Positions 16,901 to 25,448 of a stretch of 50,623 nt of DNA are shown piece after piece. The DNA lies in contig PABA01000130.1 of assembly GCA_002699025.1 (NCBI GenBank), forward strand, positions 1-50,623. Direction: 5' to 3'. Source of the stretch: Sandaracinus sp. (GTDB taxonomy: Bacteria; Myxococcota_A; Polyangia; Polyangiales; Houyiibacteriaceae). The notes below the pieces were generated by a model that saw only the letters and a list, made by a program, of their open reading frames with translations, made no database searches and was not told where the DNA came from. Position 1 is the first letter of the stretch. Every line of letters starts with the position of its first letter. The translations under genes were made by a program, and so were the position numbers.

Positions 16901-18121
16901 GGGTCGGCCGTCGCGCTCGACGGGCGGGACACGCTCATCGGAGCGCCGCGCGGACATGGAGAGCCACCCTTCGGCAAGCCCAACGAGGGCGTGGCCTACG
17001 TGGGCAGGCTCCTCCTCGCCGCTGGTGACGAGTGCGGTTCGGGCATGTCCTGTGCGACCGGGTTCTGCGTCGATGGTGTGTGCTGCGATACCGCCTGTGG
17101 TGGGGGCCTGGAGGGCGACTGCCAAGCCTGCTCCCTCGCATCGGGGGGCAGCGTGGACGGTACGTGCACGCCCAGCACAGGCAATGTTTGCGATGACGGG
17201 CTCGCCTGCACGGCGAGCGACTCGTGCACGGACGGTAGCTGTGGCGGCGATAGCGCGTGTGTTGGAGGGACTGCGTGTACGGAGACGGGCGGGGAAGCCT
17301 TCGCTTGTGCGCCTTGTCCCGCGGGCACGTTCTCCATCGACGGTTCCGGAGCCTTCGACTGCGAGCCGTGTTCCGCCGGCACCTGGTCCATGGCCGGGGC
17401 CACCAGCTGTACGTCGTGGTCTTCGTGTGCCCCGGGTAGCCAAGTGGAGACCATGGGCAGCGACACCGCCGACCGTAGCTGTGCCCCGTGCGCTGCGGGG
17501 ACCTTCTCCAGTACCGTGAACGCCAGCGCCTGTGAACCATGTCCGGCGGGTTCGTTCGCCGCCGTGCCCGGCGCGGTCGCTTGCAGTCCTTGGAGGACCT
17601 GCGGCGCGATGGAGTACGAAGCAGCTGCGCCCTCGGATACCTCAGATCGCGTCTGCGAGGCTGTCACGGAATGCGGCGCAACGGAGTACGAGTCGACGCC
17701 CCCCACGGCGATGAGCGACCGAGAATGCACGCCCTGCTCGATGTGTGGTGAAGGCGAGATGGAGGTCCGTGCCTGCAGCGCGACCGCCGACACGGTCTGC
17801 GCTTCCACAGAAGACGCCGGAGCGCTCCAGCCTGACGGCGGCGTGTCTGGCTCCGACGCGGGCTCGGTCGCTCTCGATGCGGGCTCGATGGTCGCCGACG
17901 CCGGGGCTGCCGATGATGCGGGAGTCTCCGAGGACGCGAGCGCATCAATCGACGCCGGTGGGGACGCGGGCTCCGACGACGGAGCGGGAGGCGGCTGCAT
18001 GGCGGCCGGTGCGGGCCGTTCTTCGGATGGGACCTGGGCGCTCTGGCTCCTCGGTGCAGGGGTCCTCTCTCGCCGTTCACGTAGGCGCAGGACGCCCCGT
18101 TCCTCAGCCCAGCTCCGCTGA
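13973..18121 (+). CDS. Giant FG-GAP surface lipoprotein with MYXO-CTERM-like tail
   Basis: A 1382-aa exported protein. The signal peptide ends VLFAAC (Cys24). After a 230-residue N-terminal region come 14 modules of about 55 residues (roughly 262-1015) with the pattern FGxSVALxGDTALVGAP..DD..G..SGAAYVFVRSGG.W.EQQKL, which are FG-GAP (integrin alpha-like) blades. Then come Cys-rich modules (CATGFCVDGVCCDTAC; CPAGTFS..CEPCSAGTWS, TNFR/ephrin-like). An Asp/Ala/Gly-rich linker follows, then Cys1342, a hydrophobic helix (TWALWLLGAGVL) and RRSRRRR, like MYXO-CTERM sorting signals. Cell-surface adhesion or binding is likely but inferred. Third-position GC looks lower than in neighbours. The ATG is preferred to an upstream TTG. 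Confidence 0.87.
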   Translation: MSPFPLPIAPRRLLVSVAVLFAACASDVEPASHRSGPPQDDLPTNESLAGAASSLRFAYVRARQARGAEEPRFHVRRSAGVLAARSPERGVRGVFETHGLALESDNGLRGRLRPRAIRCDETMREALATPWSRADSPHRVERRIIGGTLDVTEWVESGPLGLEQGFDVIASSGCDTLSIELEAHGFGVERVGDAVRLTGDEGAFRYAQLFAVDAAGQPLPARFVVNGSHIALDVEAAGAVFPVVVDPLVYVEDRKLTLPRELGSDGAGGDDLGRAVAMAGDLAVVGAPGGAVGPSPERGAAYVFVRSGATWTIEAKLVASDGLAGDQFGASVAIAGETILVGAPHNDAAGVDGGSAYVFTRSAGTWLEEQKLVSADGAPDDLFGTSVALDGDFALIGAPQDDDIGFSSGAAYVFARVGGAWAEQRKLRAGDEAAGDEFGWSVALSGDTALIGARYDDDAGTNSGSAYVFVRSGGGWREEQKLAASDSTPGDIFGFAVAIDGDTVVIGADGDDDGGMSSGAAYVFVRSGGTWTEQQKLTAGDGGSFDRFGTSVAVSGDTVLVGMPGDDGLHADSGAVYVFARDDSLWSERVKLTGSDGGSAAQLGWSVALSGTSALAGSPRADAATRNSGAAYVFVSSGGVWSEEVKLDAGAATAWALGESVALDADTALVGSREGAYVFVRSGTGWVLEQVLSASDAAPNDGFGSSVALDGDTALVGAPWDDDGDAETGSVYVFVRSSGSWSQQQKLTAVDGEENDRLGTSVALFGDTALVGAPLEDDSGLDAGAAYVFVRSGGVWTEQQKLVAGGAGDRLGTSVALDGDTALLGVPRHDVVGSTRGAAYVFVRSGVVWLEQQVLRASDGMSGDGFGATVALSGEIALIGAAGDDDAGSESGSAYVFVRSAGRWTQEQKLSATDGEPGDRFGASVALSDRVALVGVPWDDVADVESGAVYAYARVGDAWVEQLRLSASDGGRSQWFGSAVALDGRDTLIGAPRGHGEPPFGKPNEGVAYVGRLLLAAGDECGSGMSCATGFCVDGVCCDTACGGGLEGDCQACSLASGGSVDGTCTPSTGNVCDDGLACTASDSCTDGSCGGDSACVGGTACTETGGEAFACAPCPAGTFSIDGSGAFDCEPCSAGTWSMAGATSCTSWSSCAPGSQVETMGSDTADRSCAPCAAGTFSSTVNASACEPCPAGSFAAVPGAVACSPWRTCGAMEYEAAAPSDTSDRVCEAVTECGATEYESTPPTAMSDRECTPCSMCGEGEMEVRACSATADTVCASTEDAGALQPDGGVSGSDAGSVALDAGSMVADAGAADDAGVSEDASASIDAGGDAGSDDGAGGGCMAAGAGRSSDGTWALWLLGAGVLSRRSRRRRTPRSSAQLR

Positions 18122-18359
18122 TGGATCGTTCGCCTGGGGCGTGCACACACTCGCGCTCCCGACCGTCTCTCGTTCGGGCGAATCGACGGGCGCTAGACTA
18201 GTTGGCGTCGAAGCGGTCAACGTGCTCGCGGCACCGAGGTCCTCTCGTTTTGCCTGGTCGTGCGCCGATGCTGATGGTGCGGTGACGGGAGGCAGGGCTG
18301 CCCCATGGGGCGCGACGGCGGGGTTGCGGCCGGGCGGGGAACGCGCTGTGCTCGCGGGC

Positions 18360-18704
18360 ATGGACGTGGAGATCTGGCACAACCCCCGCTGCACCAAGTC
18401 GCGGCAGACGCTCGCCCTGCTCGAGGAGAAGGGCATCGCGCCGAAGGTCGTGAAGTACCTCGAGACGCCGCCCACGCAGAAGCGGCTGAAGGAGGTCATC
18501 GGGCTGCTCGGCGTCGAGCCGATCGCGCTCGTGCGCACCAAGGAGAAGGCGTGGAAGGAGCTCGGGCTCGGCAAGGACGCGCCGGCGAAGGAGCTCATCC
18601 GCGCGATGGTCGAGCACCCGAAGCTCATCGAGCGCCCGGTGGTCATCACGAAGAAGGGCGCGGCCCTGGGGCGCCCGCCGGAGAACGTCCTCGCGGTGCT
18701 CTGA
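18360..18704 (+). CDS. ArsC/Spx-family thioredoxin-fold reductase
   Basis: A 114-aa protein with NPRCTKSRQTLALLEEKG at the N-terminus (Cys11) and ERPVV in the C-terminal half, the two hallmarks of ArsC-type arsenate reductases using glutathione/glutaredoxin. No arsenite pump or ArsR regulator is nearby, so the role could instead be that of the related YffB group. The 238 bp upstream, back to the FG-GAP gene, hold no recognisable gene. It converges with the next gene, only 2 bp between stops. Confidence 0.85.
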   Translation: MDVEIWHNPRCTKSRQTLALLEEKGIAPKVVKYLETPPTQKRLKEVIGLLGVEPIALVRTKEKAWKELGLGKDAPAKELIRAMVEHPKLIERPVVITKKGAALGRPPENVLAVL

Positions 18705-18706
18705 GC

Positions 18707-19516
18707 TCAGCGCAGCTCCGTGAAGGGGTCCTCGCCCTCGAGGGCCTCGACGCTGGCGGCGGCCTCGATGTCCGTGAGCTCCATCGTGAAGGGGCCCCAG
18801 TCGTGCTCGGTCGCGACCTGGGCGCCGCCCTCGAGGGTCTGCCAGCCCTCCCAGGTGGTGCCGAGGCCGCCGATCGGGATGATCGAGACCCACATGCGCC
18901 AGCGCACGGGGCGGCCCCGCTCGTCGAGGATCCAGAGGTAGGCGTCGCCGGGGGTCACGCCGCCGCTCGCGTAGCTCACGAGCAGGCCCTCGCCGCCCTC
19001 CTCGAGCTCGACGATGGAGCGCGTCGTGCCCTCGTCGAAGGCCTTCACGACCGGGTTCAGCCAGAAGGAGTCGTTGGCCCAGAGCGCGAAGGCCTTCTCG
19101 CGGAGCTCGCGGGCGGCCTCGCCGCCGACTTCCTCGCCGGCGGTGCGCGCCACGCCGCTCCGATCGCTCAGGCGGAGGAGCACCTCGTGCGCGTCCCAGC
19201 GCACCCGCGCGAAGCCGCGGCGCTTGTCCCAGAGGTGCCGGTGGCCGCGCGGGAAGCGCCAGCGGACGGCGCCGAGCGCCTCCCAGGCCTCGCCGTCCAC
19301 GGCGTCGACCATGCGGCGCGCCATGGCCTCGGCCTCGGGGCCGGTGCGTCCCTCGGGGCGCGGCTCGTGGAGCACGACGCCGGTGATCCCGAGGCCGAGC
19401 ACGATGAGGAGCAGCAGCGCGCCGAGCCCGCGGAGGAGCCGCTTCCACCAGGGCCGCTTCGCCTTCGCCGGGCGCTGCCCCTTCGCGTCGTCGTCGTCGG
19501 TCACGGGGCGCGGCAT
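18707..19516 (-). CDS. Unknown single-pass membrane-anchored protein
   Basis: A 269-aa protein with a Lys/Arg-rich cytoplasmic N-terminus, one TM segment (about residues 31-50, LGALLLLIVLGLGITGVVL) and a periplasmic domain of about 215 residues. The domain has many Trp and beta-like stretches (RWRFPRGHRHLW, GDAYLWILDERGRPVRWRMW), a pattern seen in LolA-fold-like outer-membrane sorting proteins and in unannotated myxobacterial proteins. This resemblance is weak. The N-terminal ATG at 19516 gives a sensible signal anchor. No partner gene is obvious. Confidence 0.65.
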   Translation of the reverse strand: MPRPVTDDDDAKGQRPAKAKRPWWKRLLRGLGALLLLIVLGLGITGVVLHEPRPEGRTGPEAEAMARRMVDAVDGEAWEALGAVRWRFPRGHRHLWDKRRGFARVRWDAHEVLLRLSDRSGVARTAGEEVGGEAARELREKAFALWANDSFWLNPVVKAFDEGTTRSIVELEEGGEGLLVSYASGGVTPGDAYLWILDERGRPVRWRMWVSIIPIGGLGTTWEGWQTLEGGAQVATEHDWGPFTMELTDIEAAASVEALEGEDPFTELR

Positions 19517-19580
19517 AGCAGCCCTGGCGGCGGCGCGCGCCCGGCCTCCACCGACACGGGGGCGGCGCGAGACGGCGTGG

Positions 19581-19626
19581 ACGCGTCGAGCGGGCCGACG
19601 GTCGACCGCCGGCCCGCTCGACGCGT
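19581..19626. terminator. Strong 17-bp hairpin downstream of Cys-rich gene
   Basis: Perfect inverted repeat: 5' arm 19581-19597 (acgcgtcgagcgggccg) and 3' arm 19610-19626, with a 12-nt loop that itself contains the palindrome ggtcgacc. It lies just past the stop of the leftward gene ending at 19640. No T-run follows, so it may stop or protect the transcript without being a canonical intrinsic terminator. Confidence 0.5.
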
Positions 19627-19639
19627 GTCGCGACCGCGC

Positions 19640-20869
19640 CTACTGCGCCTGGACGCTCGCCGACGCGCTCACGCTGACGCTCACCTCGACGCTGACGCTC
19701 ACGGACGCCATCGCGTTCGGGATGACGGCGGCGGCCTCGGCGAGGCAGAGCACGGCGTCGGCGCCGGCCTGGCCCGCGCCCCGGAGGCGGCGCGCGGCGG
19801 CGACGAGGTCCTCGCCGGCCTCCTTCACGTGGCGCGCCTTCTCGCGGATCACGGCGAGCTGCCGGAACTGCGAGAGGGCGGCGCGGAGCCGGGCGACGCG
19901 ATCGGCGGCCGCGTCCACGTCGCCGGTCACGCGCACCTCGAGCTCACCGGGCTGGCACTGGGCGTCGGCCTGCAGGCGCGCCTCGCAGGAGGCCTGGCAG
20001 TCGACGTCGACCTCGGGCGCCCGGTAGTGCCCCGTGCAGCGCGGCTCCTGGTAGTCCACGGAGCAGCCCCCGCGGCACATGCCCTCGCAGCTCGCCTGAC
20101 CCTCGACCCAGCAGCTCCCCTCGCAGCTCCCGTTGCAGCCGGCCGAGCAGGTGCCGTAGCAGGTGCCGTCGCAGCTCCCGTTGCACTGCCCATCGGGCCC
20201 GTAGGCGCTGCAGGTGCCCTCGCAGGAGCCCTGGCAGACGCCGGTGCAGCCGCCCTGGCAGGTGCCCTCGCAGGCGCCGCTGCACTGGCCGCTCACGTCC
20301 ACGGCGCAGCTGCCCTGGCACTCGGCCTCGCAGCGCCCGTAGACGTAGCCGCCCTCGCAATTCACCTCGAGCTCGCCCGGCGTGACCGTCGCGTCGCACT
20401 CGGCGGCGCAGCGCGCGTAGGCGTCGAGGGTGACCTCGCAGCGCGGCGGCTGCGCGAACACGTCGACCCGCAGGTTGGCCTCGCTCTGGGCCGCCTGGAG
20501 CTCGCTCCGGACCTTCGCCGCGACCGCGTCGCAGGTGCCGCGGAGGTCGCCGCTCAGCTCCGCTTCGCTCATGCCGAGCTCGCGGCCGACGCTCTTGCAG
20601 ACGTCGAAGAGCGAGTCGGCGAGGTCCGCCGAGGCGTTGGAGAAGGCCGCCGTGGCGCGGAGGAAGGTCGACACCTTCCGCGCCGCCTCGGAGGCGCTGA
20701 AGCTGGCCTGGGCACAGCGGTTCGAGAGCCGGGGCTGCGCGGCCGTGCCGCCGCCCCCGCTCGTGGAGCCGCCGCTCGAGCTCGAGCCGCCGCCGCTCGT
20801 GGTTCCCCCCTGGGGAGGAGGACAACCGATCAGGCCCACCAGGGCCAACAGGATCGCGCTTCGTCGCAT
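19640..20869 (-). CDS. Cys-rich lipoprotein with CxGxC repeats
   Basis: A 409-aa protein. The signal peptide ends ALVGLIGC (Cys16), followed by a Ser/Gly linker. A helical region (about 50-130) precedes a Cys-rich core (about 140-300) of roughly 20 short repeats such as CEGTCQGGCTGVCQGSC, in which CxGxC or CxGSC recurs every four or so residues. A C-terminal helical segment with Arg/Ala/Glu follows, and a Ser/Val repeat (SVSVSVEVSVSVSASAS) ends the protein. The Cys spacing suggests a disulfide-stacked rod or a metal-binding ladder. I know of no named function; similar proteins occur in Polyangiales. Confidence 0.7.
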   Translation of the reverse strand: MRRSAILLALVGLIGCPPPQGGTTSGGGSSSSGGSTSGGGGTAAQPRLSNRCAQASFSASEAARKVSTFLRATAAFSNASADLADSLFDVCKSVGRELGMSEAELSGDLRGTCDAVAAKVRSELQAAQSEANLRVDVFAQPPRCEVTLDAYARCAAECDATVTPGELEVNCEGGYVYGRCEAECQGSCAVDVSGQCSGACEGTCQGGCTGVCQGSCEGTCSAYGPDGQCNGSCDGTCYGTCSAGCNGSCEGSCWVEGQASCEGMCRGGCSVDYQEPRCTGHYRAPEVDVDCQASCEARLQADAQCQPGELEVRVTGDVDAAADRVARLRAALSQFRQLAVIREKARHVKEAGEDLVAAARRLRGAGQAGADAVLCLAEAAAVIPNAMASVSVSVEVSVSVSASASVQAQ

Positions 20870-21021
20870 CGTCTTCCCTCCTCGCCGGCGCCGACCCCCT
20901 CGTGCGCCGCGATGTCCGGCCGCGCTCGTCGCGGCTGGGCCGCTGGTATCAGAGCGCGGTGCGCCCGACAAGGGCGGCCCGATTGACGGCGCCGGGGCCC
21001 GGGCGCACCCTGGGAGCCAGG

Positions 21022-21690
21022 ATGGGTTCCGCGCGCACCGTCGTCGTCGCCGCGCTGGCGACGCTCGTGGCCGCCCCGGCCGCGCTCGCCGAGCCGGGCG
21101 CCGCGGTGGTGGTCGTCGTCGAGTCGCTCGATCGGGCCGCGGAGCCCGCGGCGATACGCGCGGCGCTCGAGGCGGAGGGCATCCCCACGCTCTCGCTCCT
21201 CGACGAGGGGGCCGGCGACGCGGACGAGACCGTGACCATCGCCATCCCCGCCGACGGGCGGAGCGCGCGCGTGCGGCTCCGCGTGGGCGACGCGGTCTCC
21301 GAGCGCGTGCTCCAGCGGCGCCAGGGGGCCCCGGCCGACGGCGCCTGGATCGCCTCGCCCCTCGCCGCGCTCGTGCGGGCGGAGCGCGCCTCCCGCCCCG
21401 GCGCGGAGCCCGAGCCGCCCCGCTCGGAGGTGCTCGACCCCTGGGCGCGCCCGCGCGCGACCGAGGCCCACGCCTGGCTCCGCGTGCCGACCACCGAGGT
21501 GCTCGACCCCTGGGCGCAGCACGGGCCCACGCCGCGCTCCGAGGCGCGCATCGTGCGCTTCCCGGAGAGCGAGGTGCTCGACCCGTGGCGCGATCGCACG
21601 CCCGAGGGCGCGCTCTCCGGCGCGGTCTTCGATCCCTGGCGGGACGAGGCCGCCGAGGGGCTGAGCCGGCCCCGGCCCCGGTCGCGCTGA
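21022..21690 (+). CDS. Secreted protein with four DPW repeats
   Basis: A 222-aa protein with a cleavable signal peptide (VVVAALATLVAAPAALA) and no lipobox. Residues 25-120 form an alpha/beta-like domain (VVVVVESLDRAAEPAAIRAA). The C-terminal half carries four copies of a short motif: EVLDPWARPR, EVLDPWAQHG, EVLDPWRDRT and AVFDPWRDEA, spaced about 18-32 residues apart. Such regularly spaced Trp motifs often serve as docking peptides. No family assigned. The next small gene starts on the last base of its stop codon (TGATG), so they are coupled. Confidence 0.72.
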   Translation: MGSARTVVVAALATLVAAPAALAEPGAAVVVVVESLDRAAEPAAIRAALEAEGIPTLSLLDEGAGDADETVTIAIPADGRSARVRLRVGDAVSERVLQRRQGAPADGAWIASPLAALVRAERASRPGAEPEPPRSEVLDPWARPRATEAHAWLRVPTTEVLDPWAQHGPTPRSEARIVRFPESEVLDPWRDRTPEGALSGAVFDPWRDEAAEGLSRPRPRSR

Positions 21691-21917
21691 TGGCCTTCGG
21701 CGCCGGCCTGCGCCCGGTCCCCACGGAGGATCTCGTGGCGCTCCTCCGCGCGCTCCACCGCGGGCGCCTCGCCTATCCGCTCCGCCGCGAGGCCCTGCTG
21801 CTGATGGGCATGAACCGGCTCGCCGAGCACGCCGACCTGCTCGTCGGCCTCGACGAGCGCGGCCTCCGCTCCGTGCTCACCGCCGTCATCGCCGAGCGGC
21901 GCCGCCCCGCTCCGTGA
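21690..21917 (+). CDS. Small unknown helical protein coupled to DPW protein
   Basis: A 75-aa Leu/Arg-rich protein, ATG overlapping the previous TGA. The sequence (MAFGAGLRPVPTEDLVALLR, RGRLAYPLRREALLLMGMNR) looks entirely helical, with no signal or TM segment. Coupled translation suggests it works with or regulates the secreted DPW-repeat protein. No family recognised. Confidence 0.6.
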   Translation: MAFGAGLRPVPTEDLVALLRALHRGRLAYPLRREALLLMGMNRLAEHADLLVGLDERGLRSVLTAVIAERRRPAP

Positions 21918-21962
21918 GCGCGCCCCTCGAATTCGGCGCCCCGAGGCGCTAAGAGGACGGGT

Positions 21963-22727
21963 ATGAGCGACGCCCCCAAGGCCCCCGTCGGCCCCCGCCA
22001 GAAGCTCCCCGAGATCGACGTCTTCGAGCACGGCGCCACGCGCGGTGACGTGAAGCAGTCGATGGACGCGCGGCTCTTCATGCAGCTGCTCGTCTTCACG
22101 AGCCCGGTCGGTGAGGACCCGCAGCGCTACGTCGACGCGCTGGTGAAGGGCCTCGAGGAGGCCGGGGCGGGCGCCGTCGTCTATGCGGACGCGAACGACC
22201 CGCGGGGCATCGGCCTGCTCACCTGGAGCCAGGACCCGGAGCACTTCGTCACCACCGTGCGCCCGCTCTTCGCGCGCGAGCTCCTCCGCGACCTGACGCT
22301 CCGGCCCGAGATGACCATGCTCGGCCGCACCTACTCGGTGGGCTACGAGCAGAACCTCGCCCACTGGATCCTCGAGCGGCCCATCGAGAACGTCACGAAC
22401 GGCGAGCTCGGCTGGCACGTCTGGTATCCGCTCCGCCGCATCGGCGCCTTCGAGCGCCTCGACGCGCAGGAGCAGCGGGCGATCCTCGGCGAGCACGCGC
22501 TCCTCGGTCGCGCCTACGGCGCCCAGGGGCTGGCCCACGACGTGCGCCTCGCCTGCCACGGCCTGGACGCAAACGACAACGAGTTCGTGATCGGCCTGCT
22601 CGGGGCGAAGCTCCACCCGCTCAGCCACGTCGTGCAGACCATGCGCAAGACGAAGCAGACCTCCGAGTACATCTCGCAGATGGGGCCCTTCTTCGTGGGC
22701 CGCGTCGTGCACGCGTCGAAGGGCTGA
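21963..22727 (+). CDS. Chlorite dismutase family heme protein
   Basis: A 254-aa protein of the chlorite dismutase/HemQ family. The C-terminal signature is visible: [20 protein letters not shown] followed by [12 protein letters not shown]. The ferredoxin-like repeats fit [20 protein letters not shown] and the segment around [11 protein letters not shown]. HemQ members are coproheme decarboxylases in heme synthesis; others remove chlorite or have peroxidase activity. Without alignment of the distal Arg and other residues I cannot choose. It is followed after 8 bp by chorismate synthase, so they may share a transcript. The role in this genome is uncertain. Confidence 0.85.
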   Translation: MSDAPKAPVGPRQKLPEIDVFEHGATRGDVKQSMDARLFMQLLVFTSPVGEDPQRYVDALVKGLEEAGAGAVVYADANDPRGIGLLTWSQDPEHFVTTVRPLFARELLRDLTLRPEMTMLGRTYSVGYEQNLAHWILERPIENVTNGELGWHVWYPLRRIGAFERLDAQEQRAILGEHALLGRAYGAQGLAHDVRLACHGLDANDNEFVIGLLGAKLHPLSHVVQTMRKTKQTSEYISQMGPFFVGRVVHASKG

Positions 22728-22735
22728 GCGCGCCC

Positions 22736-23842
22736 ATGGCCGGGAGCACCTTCGGCGTCGCGCTCCGCGTGACCACGGCCGGCGAGAGCCACGGGCCCGG
22801 CAACGTCGTGATCGTCGACGGCTGCCCGCCCGGCATCGCGCTGAGCGTGGAGGACCTGCAGGTCGACCTCGACCGGCGGCGGCCCGGCCAGTCGAAGGTG
22901 GTGACGCAGCGCAAGGAGCCGGACCGGCCGGAGATCCTCTCCGGGGTCTTCGAGGGGCGGACGACGGGGACGCCGATCGCGATCCTCGTGCGCAACGTGG
23001 ACCAAAAGAGCCGCGACTACTCGGAGATCGCGCGGCTCTACCGGCCCGGCCACGCGGACTATACCTTCGACGCGAAGTACGGGCGGCGCGACTACCGGGG
23101 CGGCGGGCGCTCGAGCGCGCGGGAGACCGTGGCGCGGGTCGCGGCGGGCGTCGTGGCCAAGAAGATCCTCGCGGAGGCCTTCGGCGGCGAGGTGCTCGGC
23201 TACGTGGTGCAGGTGGGCGACGTCGTGGCCGAGGTGCCCGAGGGGGTGACGCTGGACGCCGTCGAGCGGCTGCCGGACGGCGAGCCGAACATCGTGCGCT
23301 GCCCGGACGTGGCGGCGGCGGCGAAGATGGTCGAGCTGATCCAGCGCATGCGGAAGCAGCAGGACTCGATCGGCGGCGTGGCGGAGATCGTCGCCCGGGG
23401 CGTGCCGGCGGGGCTCGGCGAGCCGGTCTTCGACAAGCTGAAGGCGGACCTGGCGAAGGCGCTCTTCAGCCTGCCGGCGGTGATGGGCGTGGAGTACGGC
23501 GCGGGCTTCCGCGTGGCGACGGCGCGCGGGAGCGAGAACAACGACGTCTTCGTCGGCGGCGAGGGCGGCGTGCGCACGGAGACGAACCGGCACGGGGGCA
23601 TGCTCGGGGGCATCAGCACCGGGATGCCGATCGTGCTGCGCGCGGCCGTGAAGCCGACCTCGAGCCTGCCGCAGGAGCAACGGACGGTGACGACCGAGGG
23701 GGAGGCGGCGACGATCCGCACGAAGGGGCGCCACGACCCCTGCCTCTTGCCGCGCTTCGTGCCGATGGCGGAGGCGATGGTCGCGCTGACGATCGCGGAC
23801 CACTGGCTGCGCCAGCAGGCGGTGGGCGCGGGACTCGGCTGA
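22736..23842 (+). CDS. aroC: Chorismate synthase
   Basis: A 368-aa enzyme converting 5-enolpyruvylshikimate-3-phosphate to chorismate, the last step of the shikimate pathway, using reduced FMN. Signature stretches are present: [21 protein letters not shown] near the start, [25 protein letters not shown] and [13 protein letters not shown]. The C-terminal [19 protein letters not shown] also fits. Length is usual for the family. It starts 8 bp after the chlorite-dismutase-family gene. No other aro gene is in the window. Confidence 0.97.
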   Translation: MAGSTFGVALRVTTAGESHGPGNVVIVDGCPPGIALSVEDLQVDLDRRRPGQSKVVTQRKEPDRPEILSGVFEGRTTGTPIAILVRNVDQKSRDYSEIARLYRPGHADYTFDAKYGRRDYRGGGRSSARETVARVAAGVVAKKILAEAFGGEVLGYVVQVGDVVAEVPEGVTLDAVERLPDGEPNIVRCPDVAAAAKMVELIQRMRKQQDSIGGVAEIVARGVPAGLGEPVFDKLKADLAKALFSLPAVMGVEYGAGFRVATARGSENNDVFVGGEGGVRTETNRHGGMLGGISTGMPIVLRAAVKPTSSLPQEQRTVTTEGEAATIRTKGRHDPCLLPRFVPMAEAMVALTIADHWLRQQAVGAGLG

Positions 23843-24021
23843 GTCGGCCCGGCTCCGCCGAGTCCCGTGCTCGCGTCCCGCGCCCGTGCCCGCGCGTGCC
23901 CGCGCTGAGCGTCCGACGAGGTCGACATGCGCGACCGCACGACGCGCGCGGGGGAGCGAGGCCGGGCGCGTGTTCGACGCGCTGGAACCGTCGAGAAGGG
24001 GCAGGGGTACGGCGGGCGCCT

Positions 24022-25090
24022 TCAGCGCGGCCGGCAGGCGGGGGCGAAGAGCTCGGGGCGGTACTCGAAGTGCAGCGTGTCGTAGTGGTGCCAGCGGCCG
24101 CCCCAGACGAAGCGCTCGCCCTCGAAGGCACGGACGACCTCGGCGGGCATGCGGTTTCGCCAGGCGCCGCGGAAGGGGCGGGCCCAGCGCCAGTAGTCGC
24201 CGCAGCGGAGGTCGATGGCGATGCCCCAGGAGTGCGGGCTCCGCCGGTCGGTGCCGCGGATGGTCCGCCAGTGGAAGGTGCCGCGGGTCGGGGCGACGCA
24301 GCGCCGGGCGGCGGCCGGGAGCGTGGCCAGGCGCCGGGCGACGCGCTCGAGGGCGTCGGCGGCGCCGTGGGCGGCGTGGAAGCGGACCGGGCGCCGCTGG
24401 AAGGGCCAGTCGACGGAGCGGAGGCGCGCCCGGACCTCGCGCGGGTCGTGGCCCAGGCCGCTTCGAGGAGCGCGCGGTGGCGGACGCGGCCGGGGTCGCT
24501 GCCGGCGGGGGGCGGTCCGAGCGGCGCGCCGGCGGGGTAGGGCGTGGCGAGCGTGTCCTCGAGATCCGGGGCCGCGAGGCGCTCGGCGGGGGACTTCGCG
24601 CGGCCGTCGTCCCAGCGGGCGGTCCGGCCGTCCCGGAGGTGGACGAGGGGGCCTTCGGGCGTGCGCTCGATCCGCGCGAGGGTGTCGCCGTAGGCGCGCT
24701 CGAGGCAGGCGAGGCGTTCGGGGAGGGGCGGCTCGCCGGGCACCTCCGCGCCGGGGGCGTCGGCTTCGGAGGCAGCCGTCTCGGAGGCAGCCGTCCCGGA
24801 GGCAGTCGTCTCGGACGCGGCCGCCAGGGACGTCGCGGGCTCGGAGCCGGCCGTGTCGGAGGCCGTCGATCCGGAAGCACCGACTTCGGGATCACCGGCT
24901 TCGGGAGCCGCGCCCCCGGAAGGCGCGGTGCGCGTCGGCTGCGGCGCGCTTCGCCCGGTCCGGCGGCCCCGCTCGCTCGACCCGCGCGCTCCGTTCACCG
25001 GGGCCGCTGCGTTCGAGGCGCAAGCGAGCAGGAGCGCCGCCGTCAGCGCGAGCGCTCCTGGGCGGGCGGACCGGGCGAAGGGCGGGCCTC
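24022..25090 (-). pseudogene. M15-type D-Ala-D-Ala carboxypeptidase, broken by frameshift
   Basis: Two frames together encode one lipoprotein-like M15 peptidase. The first frame begins near 25090 with a hydrophobic segment ending ALLLACAS. It runs through an Ala/Ser/Thr-rich linker with SETAAS repeats to HRALLEAAW near 24455. The catalytic half is one frame off: GHDPREVRARLRSVDWPF, then SPHSWGIAIDLRCGDYW (Zn ligands His and Asp) and GGRWHHYDTLHFEYRPELF, ending at 24022. One G missing from the TGGGCC at about 24450-24456 would restore W-G-H-D-P. No ATG/GTG/TTG is obvious for the 5' part, so the start is unresolved. Either a real inactivation or a sequencing error. Confidence 0.72.
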
Positions 25091-25092
25091 GC

Positions 25093-25356
25093 TCAGCCGC
25101 GGCCGAAGCGCCAGAAGAGGATCCCGCCGATGGCGAGGAGCAGGAGGATCGTCCACGTGTAGTCGACCCAGGTCTTCTTCTTCTTCTTCTCGACGCCGAT
25201 GGCGCGCCGGAAGCCCGTGACCATGCCGCCCATCGCGCCCGACGAGCCGTAGTCCTCGCCGCCGCTGCCGCCGTCGCTCGGCATCGCGTCGCGCGGCCCC
25301 TTGTACTTCTTCTTGCGCCGCTTCTTCGCGCCGGACTTGCTCTGCCGCTTGGCCAT
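25093..25356 (-). CDS. Small Lys-rich single-TM protein
   Basis: An 87-aa protein with a very basic N-terminus (KRQSKSGAKKRRKKKYKG), a Gly/Ser-rich middle, a second KKKKK cluster and one C-terminal TM segment (TWVDYTWTILLLLAIGGILF). The likely topology is tail-anchored with the basic part in the cytoplasm. It lies just upstream of the M15 peptidase on the same strand, 2 bp apart, but shares no obvious function. No family recognised. Confidence 0.65.
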   Translation of the reverse strand: MAKRQSKSGAKKRRKKKYKGPRDAMPSDGGSGGEDYGSSGAMGGMVTGFRRAIGVEKKKKKTWVDYTWTILLLLAIGGILFWRFGRG

Positions 25357-25448
25357 GGGGCGGGCAGGCTAGTCGATCGGCGCGGCGGGGGCGAGCAGGC
25401 CCGTCCGGCCTCGCGCTCGGCGGGCTCGTCGCCCGGCGCGCATCCGCT

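Noticed and set aside
14744-17443. Long minus-strand frame opposite the FG-GAP repeats
   Set aside because: Its apparent repeats mirror the FG-GAP modules; no protein-like features of its own.
24440-24470. Programmed frameshifting in the M15 gene
   Set aside because: No slippery heptamer or stimulatory structure is evident; a single-base loss is simpler.
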